64,000 nt of DNA from Rhodococcus antarcticus (lineage in GTDB: Bacteria; Actinomycetota; Actinomycetes; Mycobacteriales; Mycobacteriaceae), in NCBI RefSeq assembly GCF_026153295.1, contig NZ_CP110615.1, positions 186,001 through 250,000 on the forward strand, in the 5' to 3' direction. The notes under the pieces were generated by a model. It saw nothing but the letters and a program-made list of their open reading frames with translations, searched no databases and was not told where the DNA came from. Position 1 is the stretch's first letter; the number at the start of each line of letters is the position of its first letter. Below, one piece after another: positions 42,681-50,444 of this stretch. The translations under genes were made by a program, and so were the position numbers.

Positions 42681-44279
42681 GTGAGGGGACGGTCTCGCGG
42701 TGATCGTCGCGCCTCACCCGCGCTCGTCCTCGGGGGCGTGGGCGTGGCCGTCCTGGCTCTGCTGCCGCTGGGGTACGTGGTCGGCTTCACCGCCACGACC
42801 CCGCTGGCCGACCTGCAGCGCCTGCTGCTCCGCGCCCGCACCGCGGAGCTGCTGGTCAACACCACGCAGCTGACCGTCGTGGGGGTGGTCCTCTGCGCGG
42901 TGCTCGGAGTGGGTGCGGCGTGGGTGGTCGAGCGGCGCACCGTGGTGGGTCGACGGGTGTGGCACGTGCTGCTCGTCGCACCGCTCGCGGTCCCCGCCTT
43001 CGTCTCCAGCTACGCCTGGATCTCGGTCGCGCCGACGCTCAACGGCCTCGACGGGGCACTGCTGGTCGTCGTGTCGTCGTACTTCCCGCTGGTGTACCTG
43101 CCCGTGGTGGCCATGATGCGGCGCCTCGACCCCGCCCTGGAGGACACCGCCCGCGCGCTCGGGCTGAGCGAATGGGCGGTGTTCCGCCGCGTCGTCCTGC
43201 CGCAGGTGCGCCCGGCGGTGCTCGGCGGCTCGCTGCTCGTCGCGCTGCACATGCTCTCGGAGTTCGGGGCGCTGCAGCTGCTGCAGTTCCCCACCTTCAC
43301 CACCGCCATCTACGACCAGTACCGCTCCTCCTTCGCCGGGCCCGCCGCCACCGCGCTGGCCTCGGTGCTGGTGCTGGCCTGCCTGCTGCTGCTGGTGGCC
43401 GAGCAGGGTGCGCGCGGCTCGGCCCGCTACGCCCGCGTCGGCCAGGGCACCGCACGCGCGGCGACCCCGGTCCGCACCCGCGCCCGCCTTCCGCTGACGG
43501 CGGTGCTGGCGGTCGTCGTCGGGATCACGCTCGTGGTCCCGCTGGGCATCCTGGTGCGGTGGCTGGCCCTGGACGCCAGCACCGGGGCCGACCTCGGCCG
43601 GCTGGGACCGGCCGTGGTGGCCACGCTCGGACTGGGCCTGGCAGCGGCGGTGCTCACCCTGGTGCTGGCCCTGCCGGTGGGGTGGCTGGCCGTGCGCCAC
43701 CGCGGCGCGGTCGCCACCGTCGTCGAGCGGTCCACCTGGTTCGCCAGCGCCCTGCCGGGCATCGTCGTCGCGCTCGCCCTGATCACGCTGACCATCCGGC
43801 ACGCCCGCCCGCTCTACCAGACCGTGTGGATGCTGCTCGCGGCCTACGCCATCCTCTTCCTGCCCCGCGCGGTCACCACCGTGCGAGCCGCGCTCGCCCA
43901 GGCCCCCCCGGGGCTCGGCGAGGCGGCCCGCGGGTTGGGAGCGGGCACGGTGGGGACGTTCCTGCGGGTGGAGGTGCCACTCATGGCCCCTGGGCTCGGA
44001 GCCGGCGCGGCGCTGGTGTTCATCGCGGCCTCGACGGAGCTGACCTCGACGCTGCTGCTGGCCCCCACGGGAACCCGCACCCTGGCCACCCAGTTCTGGA
44101 GCCACTCCACCTCCCTGGAGTACTCCGCGGCCGCGCCCTACGCGGCGCTGCTGGTGGCGGTCTCCGCCCCGGCGACGTGGCTGCTGACCCGGGCCTCGAC
44201 CCGTCGACCGCGCCGTGGCTCCGGTCTGGCGCCGGCGGTCGTGGACGACGGGGCACCGTCTGCGACGCTGGTGGGATGA
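42681..44279 (+). CDS. Ferric-iron ABC transporter permease (two fused permease domains)
   Basis: A 532-residue FbpB-type permease with about 12 transmembrane helices. Each half carries an EAA-type coupling loop: EDTARALGLSEWAVFRRVVLPQVRPAVLGG (about residue 155) and GEAARGLGAGTVGTFLRVEVPLMAPGLGAG (about 415). It forms the membrane channel for Fe3+ delivered by the lipoprotein. The GTG at 42681 lies 1 bp after the preceding stop, and its stop overlaps the ATPase start (ATGA). A tight three-gene operon. Confidence 0.95.
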   Translation: MRGRSRGDRRASPALVLGGVGVAVLALLPLGYVVGFTATTPLADLQRLLLRARTAELLVNTTQLTVVGVVLCAVLGVGAAWVVERRTVVGRRVWHVLLVAPLAVPAFVSSYAWISVAPTLNGLDGALLVVVSSYFPLVYLPVVAMMRRLDPALEDTARALGLSEWAVFRRVVLPQVRPAVLGGSLLVALHMLSEFGALQLLQFPTFTTAIYDQYRSSFAGPAATALASVLVLACLLLLVAEQGARGSARYARVGQGTARAATPVRTRARLPLTAVLAVVVGITLVVPLGILVRWLALDASTGADLGRLGPAVVATLGLGLAAAVLTLVLALPVGWLAVRHRGAVATVVERSTWFASALPGIVVALALITLTIRHARPLYQTVWMLLAAYAILFLPRAVTTVRAALAQAPPGLGEAARGLGAGTVGTFLRVEVPLMAPGLGAGAALVFIAASTELTSTLLLAPTGTRTLATQFWSHSTSLEYSAAAPYAALLVAVSAPATWLLTRASTRRPRRGSGLAPAVVDDGAPSATLVG

Positions 44280-45325
44280 GCGAGCTCGTCCTGACCGACG
44301 TCGGCAAGGCCTTCGGCGGCCCACCCGTGCTGGACGGGGTGAACCTCACCGTCCCCGCCGGCAGCCTCACCGCCGTGCTCGGGCCGTCGGGGTGCGGCAA
44401 GACCACCCTGCTGCGCCTGGTCGCAGGCTTCGACGACCCCGACACGGGGACGATCACCCTGGGCGGGCGCACCGTCGCGGGCCGCGGTCGCCCGGTCCGG
44501 CCGCAGCGGCGCCAGGTGGGCTACGTGGCGCAGGAGGGTGCACTGTTCCCGCACCTCGACGTGGCCGCGAACATCACCTTCGGCCTGCCACGGGACCAGC
44601 GACGCCAGGGTGCCCGCACCACCGAGCTCATGGCCCTCGTCGGCCTCGAGCCCGAGCTCGCCGGTCGGCTGCCCAGCGAGCTCTCCGGTGGGCAGCAGCA
44701 GCGGGTGGCCCTGGCGCGGGCGCTGGGCCCGCGCCCCGAGCTGGTGCTGCTCGACGAGCCGTTCTCCGCGCTCGACGCAGGACTGCGCGGCCAGACCAGG
44801 GCTGCCGTCGCCGCGGCACTGCGCGCGGCTGGGGCCACGGCGGTGCTGGTGACCCACGACCAGGACGAGGCGCTGTCGATGGCCGACCAGCTGGCGGTGC
44901 TGCGCGACGGCGTCGTCGCCCAGGTCGGAACACCGCAGGCCGTCTACCACTCGCCGGTCGACGCGTTCACGGCCACCTTCGTCGGTGACGCGATGCTGTT
45001 GCGCTGCACCGTCACCGGTCGCCGGGCCTCCACCGACGTCCTCGGCGTGCTCGACCTCGACGGCCCCGCCCGCGACGGGGCCGCCCTGGCGGTGGTGCGT
45101 CCCGAGCACCTCGAGGTGCTCTCCGCCCAGACCGACCGGGAGCCGGCCGGCTTCGACGCTCAGGTCGGCTGGGTCGACTTCTACGGGCACGACGCCGTGG
45201 TCCACCTGGTGCTGGCGGGCACGGACACCTCGCTGCGGGCCCGCGCCCGCTCGACCGAGCTGCCCGCGCCCGGCGATCACGTGCGGGTCCGGGTCGACGC
45301 CCCTGTCGCCTGCATCGCGGTGTGA
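44276..45325 (+). CDS. Ferric-iron ABC transporter ATP-binding protein
   Basis: A 349-residue FbpC/PotA-type ATPase. Walker A is GPSGCGKTTLLR (about residue 38), the signature LSGGQQQRVALARAL, Walker B LVLLDEPFSALD and the switch histidine sits in VLVTHDQDEAL. A C-terminal TOBE-like regulatory region follows (VVRPEHLEVLSAQTDREPAGFDAQVGWVDFYGHDAVVHLVL). It powers the importer formed with the upstream permease and lipoprotein. Start overlaps the permease stop by 4 bp. Confidence 0.95.
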   Translation: MSELVLTDVGKAFGGPPVLDGVNLTVPAGSLTAVLGPSGCGKTTLLRLVAGFDDPDTGTITLGGRTVAGRGRPVRPQRRQVGYVAQEGALFPHLDVAANITFGLPRDQRRQGARTTELMALVGLEPELAGRLPSELSGGQQQRVALARALGPRPELVLLDEPFSALDAGLRGQTRAAVAAALRAAGATAVLVTHDQDEALSMADQLAVLRDGVVAQVGTPQAVYHSPVDAFTATFVGDAMLLRCTVTGRRASTDVLGVLDLDGPARDGAALAVVRPEHLEVLSAQTDREPAGFDAQVGWVDFYGHDAVVHLVLAGTDTSLRARARSTELPAPGDHVRVRVDAPVACIAV

Positions 45326-45415
45326 GGGTTCCACCGGGGCGCGCAACGACGGTGCCGCTGAACACCGCGGCCGAGCACCCACCCGCGCTGTCGCGCGTGA
45401 GTGACACCCGCGCCG

Positions 45416-45451
45416 GAGGGGGTGCCCGCCACCCGCGGTGAGCACCCCCTC
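45416..45451. terminator. Bidirectional terminator-like hairpin
   Basis: Arms GAGGGGGTGC (45416-45425) and GCACCCCCTC (45442-45451) pair perfectly around a 16-nt loop, between the convergent iron-transporter operon and the DUF305 gene. It is just 12 bp from the DUF305 stop. Confidence 0.75.
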
Positions 45452-45463
45452 TCGGTTCTTCGC

Positions 45464-46081
45464 TCAGAGCTGGGCGAGCAGGCCCTTCATCGTCGCGATC
45501 TCCGCGTTCTGGGCGGTGATGATGGCCGTGGCGAGGGTCTTCGCGTCGGTGTTGGACCCGTCGCTGAGCTCGACGTTCGCCATGTCGACGGCGCCGGAGT
45601 GGTGCTCGGTCATCATCGTCAACCAGGTCTTGTCGAACGCAGCACCGGACAGGGTGCTTAGCCGGGTCATGTCGTCGGACGACATCATCCCGGACATTCC
45701 GGAGGTTCCGGACATGTCCATCCCTCCCATGCTCGAGTCCGTGGACGGGGTGGGCTTGCCGAAGCTGGTGAGCAGCCCGGTCATCGTGTCCATCTCCGGC
45801 TGCTGCGCACCCTTGATCTGGGTGGCCAGGTCGATCACGGCCTGGTTGGTGCTGCGTCCGTCGACCATGGTCGCCATCTCCAGGGCCTGCGCGTGGTGCG
45901 GGTACATGTCGGTCAGGAAGGTGACGTCGGCGTCGTTGAACACGACGCCGGCCTGGGCCGACGGTGCAGACGACGACGACGACGACGACGCGGCGGAGCT
46001 GGTGGGGGTGTCGGAGCTGCAGCCGGCGACGGTGAGGCCGACGGCGAGAGCGACAGCGGGCAGGGCGGTGCGAAGCTTCAC
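45464..46081 (-). CDS. DUF305 family lipoprotein
   Basis: A 205-residue exported lipoprotein: signal peptide LPAVALAVGLTVAGCSSD with the Cys of the lipobox at about residue 21, then a run of serines. Two ferritin-like DUF305 halves follow: FLTDMYPHHAQALEMATMVDGRST and WLTMMTEHHSGAVDMANVELSDGS. The HH...A..MA repeats and the Met-rich link (SMGGMDMSGTSGMSGMMSSDDM) suggest metal, possibly copper, binding outside the cell. GAGGAG lies 7 nt before the GTG. It lies near a multicopper oxidase gene, which fits a copper role (inference). Confidence 0.92.
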   Translation of the reverse strand: MKLRTALPAVALAVGLTVAGCSSDTPTSSAASSSSSSSAPSAQAGVVFNDADVTFLTDMYPHHAQALEMATMVDGRSTNQAVIDLATQIKGAQQPEMDTMTGLLTSFGKPTPSTDSSMGGMDMSGTSGMSGMMSSDDMTRLSTLSGAAFDKTWLTMMTEHHSGAVDMANVELSDGSNTDAKTLATAIITAQNAEIATMKGLLAQL

Positions 46082-46167
46082 GAGAGGTCTCCTCGGTGCG
46101 GGGTGGGGTGTGGTCGGCGCGCACGCCATCGCCAGGGCGACCGGACCCGAGGGGTCCGGTCGGCCTG

Positions 46168-46629
46168 TCACACCCGCAGCAGGGAGAGCTGGTGGAGGGA
46201 GGGGACCGTCCAGGGTGGCGGACGACCCAGGCAGGAGAGGGGCCCGACGGACCGCGCGCCGGCTGGCCGATCGACCCGGGCCGGGCGGCGCGCCAGGGCA
46301 GAGACGAGCAGGACGGCGGCGGCGAGCGACGAGAGCACGGCCAGGCACGTGGTGAGCATCGAGTGCCCACCCGCCGGCGAGTGCTCGTTCGTCGGGCTCG
46401 ATCCGTCGCCCCGCAGCGCGGGCCGCCCTGCGTCCGTGGTGCCGCCGGGGACGTCGCGAGCAGTACCCGTGGACGTCGTCATCCCGGCTGACGCCGCGTC
46501 ACCGGAGGCCGCCAGTGCGGGTGGACCCATGAGGGCGTGCATGCCCAGGACGCCGACGACCAGGACGACCGCCAGTGCCCAGCGCGCAGCAACGCCGCGC
46601 ACCGACCCGGTCGTGTTCACGTGGACCAC
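46168..46629 (-). CDS. DUF6153-like membrane protein with C-terminal LRV motif
   Basis: A 153-residue protein with an N-terminal helix ending in the GMHALMG motif (WALAVVLVVGVLGMHAL), a Ser/Thr/Gly loop with SPAGGHSMLTTCLAVLSSLAAAVLLVSAL and a tail ending SLHQLSLLRV. The layout (first helix with GMH, then H-x-x-x-x-x-C at the second helix) fits the DUF6153 pattern as I recall it. His and Cys facing outside suggest metal binding. The GTG at 46629 has AGGAGG 9 nt upstream. It resembles two other small proteins in this island that also end in LRV. Confidence 0.7.
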   Translation of the reverse strand: MVHVNTTGSVRGVAARWALAVVLVVGVLGMHALMGPPALAASGDAASAGMTTSTGTARDVPGGTTDAGRPALRGDGSSPTNEHSPAGGHSMLTTCLAVLSSLAAAVLLVSALARRPARVDRPAGARSVGPLSCLGRPPPWTVPSLHQLSLLRV

Positions 46630-46920
46630 GGTATCCCGCCTCCTGCGGATGGCGCAGGCCGCAGAGGCGAACAACACCCTGGGGGCACGGCGGGTACCGG
46701 TCGAGGGTGGGAGACGATCGTGGCCGGGTACGGGAGCAGCAGGGACGACCAGCTCGAGCAGCTCCAGGCGTGTCCCCGTGGACGGAGGTCCGGTACCGTG
46801 GCCACTTGTGTTTGCAGCGTCGGCGCAGTGCGGAACGGGTTCCACCACCTCCGCCGGCCGAGGTGCGCGGTCCCGTGTCGCTGTCGTCTCCGGTTCAGCG
46901 CCGGTGGCTGACGTGCGGTC

Positions 46921-47784
46921 GTGGCGGGAACCCCGGTGACGTCCTGGCTGGTCAGCTCGGCGGGCGTCCTGCTCGTGCTCGTGGTGCTGCGTGACATCTT
47001 CCACACGCTGCTGCACCCCGTGGGGAACGGTCGACTCAGCCAGGTCGTCGTGCGCGCCGTCTGGTTCGTGGCGCGCCGAGGCGGCACGACGGGGATGCGC
47101 CTGGCCGGGCCGCTGTCCATGCTTGCCGTCATCTCGACGTGGGGATCGTTGACGATCCTGGGCTGGGCGCTGCTCTACCTGCCGCACCTGCCGGGCTCGT
47201 TCTCCTACTCCGCCGGCCTCGACCCAGCCCAGCGCTCGCCGGTCGTCGACGCGCTCTACCTCTCGCTCGTCGCAGGGGCCACCCTGGGTTTCGGCGATCT
47301 CGTGCCGGTGGCCGGGTGGCTGCGCCTGGTCGTGCCGCTGGAGGCGCTGGTGGGCTTCACCCTGTTCACCGCCTCGGTCACCTGGATCCTGCAGACCTAC
47401 CCGGCACTGGCGCAGCGGCGGGCGCTGGCGGTGCGGCTGCGCCTGCTCACCGACCAGGACCCGCACCCAGCAGACCTACCTGCATCGGTCCTGCACGGCC
47501 TGGCTGCAGACGTCGCGGCCGTCCGGATCGACCTGCAGCAGTACACGGAGACCTACTACTTCCACGACGCCGAGCAGACCTCGCTGGCTGCGGTGCTGCC
47601 GGTGACCCTGGTGCTCGCGGCGGCGGCGGCGGCCGAACCCGACGAGCAGCGGCGGCTGGCGGGGGCAGTGCTCCTGGGCGCCCTCGACGAGCTCACCGGG
47701 GTGCTGGACCAGCAGTACCTCAAGACCGGAGGGACACCCCAGGAGATCGCTGCCGCGTACGGACGTGACCACCACCAGGGGTAG
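46921..47784 (+). CDS. Two-transmembrane potassium channel family protein
   Basis: A 287-residue membrane protein with a pore-type arrangement: helices before ALYLSLVAGATLGFGDLVPVAGW, where TLGFGD is the selectivity filter (TVGYGD type), then LEALVGFTLFTASVTWILQTYPAL. A cytoplasmic tail of about 130 residues with conserved-looking DLQQYTETYYFHDAEQTSLAAVLP follows. It probably conducts K+; the gating stimulus is unknown. GTG start. It is divergent from the DUF6153-like gene across 291 bp that hold no other gene. Confidence 0.88.
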   Translation: MAGTPVTSWLVSSAGVLLVLVVLRDIFHTLLHPVGNGRLSQVVVRAVWFVARRGGTTGMRLAGPLSMLAVISTWGSLTILGWALLYLPHLPGSFSYSAGLDPAQRSPVVDALYLSLVAGATLGFGDLVPVAGWLRLVVPLEALVGFTLFTASVTWILQTYPALAQRRALAVRLRLLTDQDPHPADLPASVLHGLAADVAAVRIDLQQYTETYYFHDAEQTSLAAVLPVTLVLAAAAAAEPDEQRRLAGAVLLGALDELTGVLDQQYLKTGGTPQEIAAAYGRDHHQG

Positions 47785-47832
47785 TCCAGTGCCCTGCACC
47801 GGACCGCGGGACGGCGAGATCACCGCCGACGA

Positions 47833-48807
47833 CTACGGCGCCGCCGGGGCCCGCCTCGATCCGCTGGATGCGGCGATGACGGCGGCGCACCAGTCGCCGT
47901 GGGCGATCGGTAGCTGGTGGTCGGCACCGGGGTGCAGCACCCACGCCGTGCTGGGAAGGTCGGTGGCGAGGGTGGCGGCCCGCCCGGGCACCGGAACCGG
48001 GTCGCGGCTGCCCTCGACCAGGGTGACCGCCACACCGGCGTCGGTGAGCCTGCGAACCGCGGGCTCCCACTCGGCGCCGCGGACCAGGGAGACCAGGGAA
48101 CCGTGGTAGCTGTCCCACCTGTGCTGGACCCCCGAACGCGCCAGTGCGAGCGGAAGGCCCGGCCGGATCGCGACCGCCACCCACGACGCTGCGGTGCGGA
48201 ACCTGCACATCGCTGCGCACGCGGCTCGGGGCAGCGCACCGTCACCGGCGAGGACCGAGTCGACCACGCCCATCCGGCGCACCCCCGCACCGGCCTCGGC
48301 CGGCGTCCGGTAGAGCGCCGCGCAGAACGTGATGACGGCCTGCACCTGCGGGGCCCGGGTCGCGGCCCAGCGCAGCGCGAGCGCACCCCCCATCGAGTGC
48401 CCGACCACCACGAGCGGCCGGTCCCCCAGCTCGAGGGCGGTGAGCATGTCGTCGAGCGCAGCGCAGTGCGCGGCCGCGGTGAACGGCCCCGGCTGGTGGG
48501 CCGACGAGCCGAAGCCGAGCAGGTCGGGCACGACCACGGTTCCACGGGAGCCGAGGCAGTCGAAGGCGGCGCCGAAGCAGCTGCCGGCGGCGAGCATGCC
48601 GTGCAGCAGCACCACCACCGGGTCGCCGGAGCCGAACGTCCGGACCTGCAGCCGCCCAGCCGACCGGCTGTGGCCGTGGCCCGGGTGCCACCGGCGCACA
48701 GCCGGCGAGGCCACGTGCCGCACCGACCAACCGAGTGCGCAGCACACGACAACCACGCCCGCCGCTCTCCGAACAGGGTTCACCAGGGCGGCGCTGTTCC
48801 CGATCAC
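47833..48807 (-). CDS. Membrane-anchored alpha/beta hydrolase
   Basis: A 324-residue hydrolase with an N-terminal helix (AAGVVVVCCALGWSVRHVA) that should anchor it. The nucleophile is in VVVGHSMGGALALRW. VVLLHGMLAAGSCFGAAFDCL is the oxyanion region. The acid probably lies in LVEGSRDPVPVPG and the His in HPGADHQLPIAHGDW. The substrate (ester, lactone or haloalkane) is unknown. The GTG at 48807 is taken because AGGAGG lies 12 nt upstream; the GTG at 48783 is also possible. Convergent with the K+ channel gene. Confidence 0.82.
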   Translation of the reverse strand: MIGNSAALVNPVRRAAGVVVVCCALGWSVRHVASPAVRRWHPGHGHSRSAGRLQVRTFGSGDPVVVLLHGMLAAGSCFGAAFDCLGSRGTVVVPDLLGFGSSAHQPGPFTAAAHCAALDDMLTALELGDRPLVVVGHSMGGALALRWAATRAPQVQAVITFCAALYRTPAEAGAGVRRMGVVDSVLAGDGALPRAACAAMCRFRTAASWVAVAIRPGLPLALARSGVQHRWDSYHGSLVSLVRGAEWEPAVRRLTDAGVAVTLVEGSRDPVPVPGRAATLATDLPSTAWVLHPGADHQLPIAHGDWCAAVIAASSGSRRAPAAP

Positions 48808-49065
48808 GACGTTGGCCCGCCTCCTCCACACCGGTAGATCCCGACACTCCAGCACGGGAGACCCGCCCCCACCAGGGTCTGGAGCCCGTGCGGGGTGCTG
48901 GACCCGTGGCCCCTGCCCGCCACCGACGATGGTCCACCGGAGGCTTCGCCGACACGAGGGACCGGCGACCGTCGTGAGCAGGACGTTGGCCCCTGCCCCA
49001 GGCAGCCGCTGCCCGACACCGTGGAGTGAGCGCACAGCACGCGCTCCACAGTCGAGGAGGCCACG

Positions 49066-49329
49066 ATGATGTTCTGGTACAGCAACGACAGCGGGTACGG
49101 CAACGGGTGGGGCTACGCAGCCATGGTCGTGGGCATGCTCGTGTTCTGGGCTCTGGTGATCGTCGGCATCTCCCTGCTCCTGCGACGCCCGCACCGGGAA
49201 GCGGGCGGCATGGTCCCCGCCCACCGCAGCGCCCAGCAGGTCCTCGCCGAGCGGTTCGCCCGCGGCGAGATCGACGAGAGCGAGTTCACCCAGCGCCTCA
49301 CCGCCCTGCACGGGCCGAAAAAACTCTGA
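49066..49329 (+). CDS. SHOCT domain membrane protein
   Basis: An 87-residue protein: a short Tyr/Gly/Asn-rich N-terminus (FWYSNDSGYGNGWGYAAMVV), one transmembrane helix (GMLVFWALVIVGISLLL) and a C-terminal SHOCT motif (SAQQVLAERFARGEIDESEFTQRLTAL). SHOCT helices mediate oligomerisation. Small proteins of this kind often sit beside copper-responsive genes in actinobacteria, as I recall. GAGGAGG 5 nt before the ATG. It is followed 12 bp later by the DUF4395 gene. Confidence 0.9.
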   Translation: MMFWYSNDSGYGNGWGYAAMVVGMLVFWALVIVGISLLLRRPHREAGGMVPAHRSAQQVLAERFARGEIDESEFTQRLTALHGPKKL

Positions 49330-49341
49330 CGGCGGAACACG

Positions 49342-49863
49342 ATGATCAGAGTGGGACACACGGCGTACGCCAACCTGGACAAGCAGGGTTTCGGGGCTCT
49401 CGACGCGACGGCCAAGGCGCGGTACGCGGTCCCCCTGCGGTTCACGCCTGCCGTCGGCACGGCCCTGGTCGTGACAGGTCTGGTGCTGCAGTCCCCGCTC
49501 TGGCTGGCTGCGGTCGCGGTGATTGCCCTGAGCGGTGTCCTGCTGCCCAGGGCCATGGTCGTCGACCTCGTCTACAACCATGGTGTCCGGCACCTGTTCG
49601 GCGCCCCACCACTACCCCCGACACCGCCACCACGACGCTTCTCCTACGCCCTGTCCGCCATCCTGCTGACGGGTTCGGCCCTGGCCTTCGCCCTTGGCCT
49701 CCCGGCCTGGGGATACCTCCTCGGGGGTGCCGTCGCCGTCGGCGGCACGATCCTCACCGTCACGCTGTGGTGCCTCGGATCCTGGCTCTACCGGCTGATC
49801 CTCGGACGCACACCCACAGGCAGCGGCAGCCCGACCACCCACCGCGCGAACACCTTTCCGTAG
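49342..49863 (+). CDS. DUF4395 family membrane protein
   Basis: A 173-residue membrane protein: YAVPLRFTPAVGTALVVTGLVLQSPLWLAAVAVIALSGVLLP, the loop DLVYNHGVRHLFGAPPLPPTPPPRRFSYAL and two further helices ending TLWCLGSWLYRLILG. The FxxxLRF start, the YNxGVR loop and the single Cys in the last helix are typical of DUF4395, often found near thioredoxin-like or copper genes. Function unknown. ATG start 12 bp after the SHOCT gene; the unit continues to the next small gene (9-bp gap). Confidence 0.85.
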   Translation: MIRVGHTAYANLDKQGFGALDATAKARYAVPLRFTPAVGTALVVTGLVLQSPLWLAAVAVIALSGVLLPRAMVVDLVYNHGVRHLFGAPPLPPTPPPRRFSYALSAILLTGSALAFALGLPAWGYLLGGAVAVGGTILTVTLWCLGSWLYRLILGRTPTGSGSPTTHRANTFP

Positions 49864-49872
49864 GCTGGGTCC

Positions 49873-50310
49873 GTGCTCAAGCCTGTGGTGCGCCGACGAG
49901 TCCCCGTGCTGGCGCGCGCCCTGCTGCTGGTGCTGCTCGTCGTCGGTCTGTCCGGGATGCACTCCCTGGCGGGGGGTGGCACGTCCGGCACGGGGACCAT
50001 GCCCTTGGCGTCCTCCTCGAGCACGTCCGCCTCGGGTGCCGCCGCAGCTGTCCTCGTCGGCACCAGCCAAGCCCTTCCCGGTTCTGCGGCGACGGAGTCC
50101 GCTGCGCACTCGATGGGCCACGACTGCGTGGCCGTCCTGATCGACGCGCCCGGGGTGGCGCTCGGGCCGCTGCTGCCCGTTGCCGCACTGTCCGGGGACG
50201 TGGTGGACGGCGCCCCGGCCTCGGCGCTGCTGGCTGGGCGGGCCGCAGCGGACCGCGGCCCGGACCGTCCTGCGCCCTCGCTCGCCGAGCTGTCGATCCT
50301 GCGGGTCTGA
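49873..50310 (+). CDS. Small exported or membrane protein of the LRV-tail group (DUF6153-like)
   Basis: A 145-residue protein: N-terminal helix LARALLLVLLVVGLSGMHSLAGG with the GMH motif, a Ser/Gly/Ala loop, then AAHSMGHDCVAVLIDAPGVALGPLLPVAALS with the H-x-x-x-x-C spacing, and the end SLAELSILRV. It is built like the 46168-46629 protein. GTG start 9 bp after the DUF4395 stop, so it is probably the third gene of SHOCT-DUF4395-this. The multicopper oxidase gene follows after 134 bp. Function unknown; metal binding outside the cell is inferred from His and Cys. Confidence 0.75.
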   Translation: MLKPVVRRRVPVLARALLLVLLVVGLSGMHSLAGGGTSGTGTMPLASSSSTSASGAAAAVLVGTSQALPGSAATESAAHSMGHDCVAVLIDAPGVALGPLLPVAALSGDVVDGAPASALLAGRAAADRGPDRPAPSLAELSILRV

Positions 50311-50444
50311 CCGTCGGCTCGGGCGATCGCGTCCCGAGCCCACCGCACCGGCCCATCCCGGGCCGTCCAGCTCGCCCCAAGGCACGCGCGGCGCGGACGT
50401 GCCCGCGGGGCACCCACCCTCATCAGGCCCACAGGAGAAACCTC

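Noticed and set aside
45416-45451. Hairpin considered as a regulatory palindrome
   Set aside because: Its position between convergent gene ends and its G/C-rich stem fit a plain bidirectional terminator.
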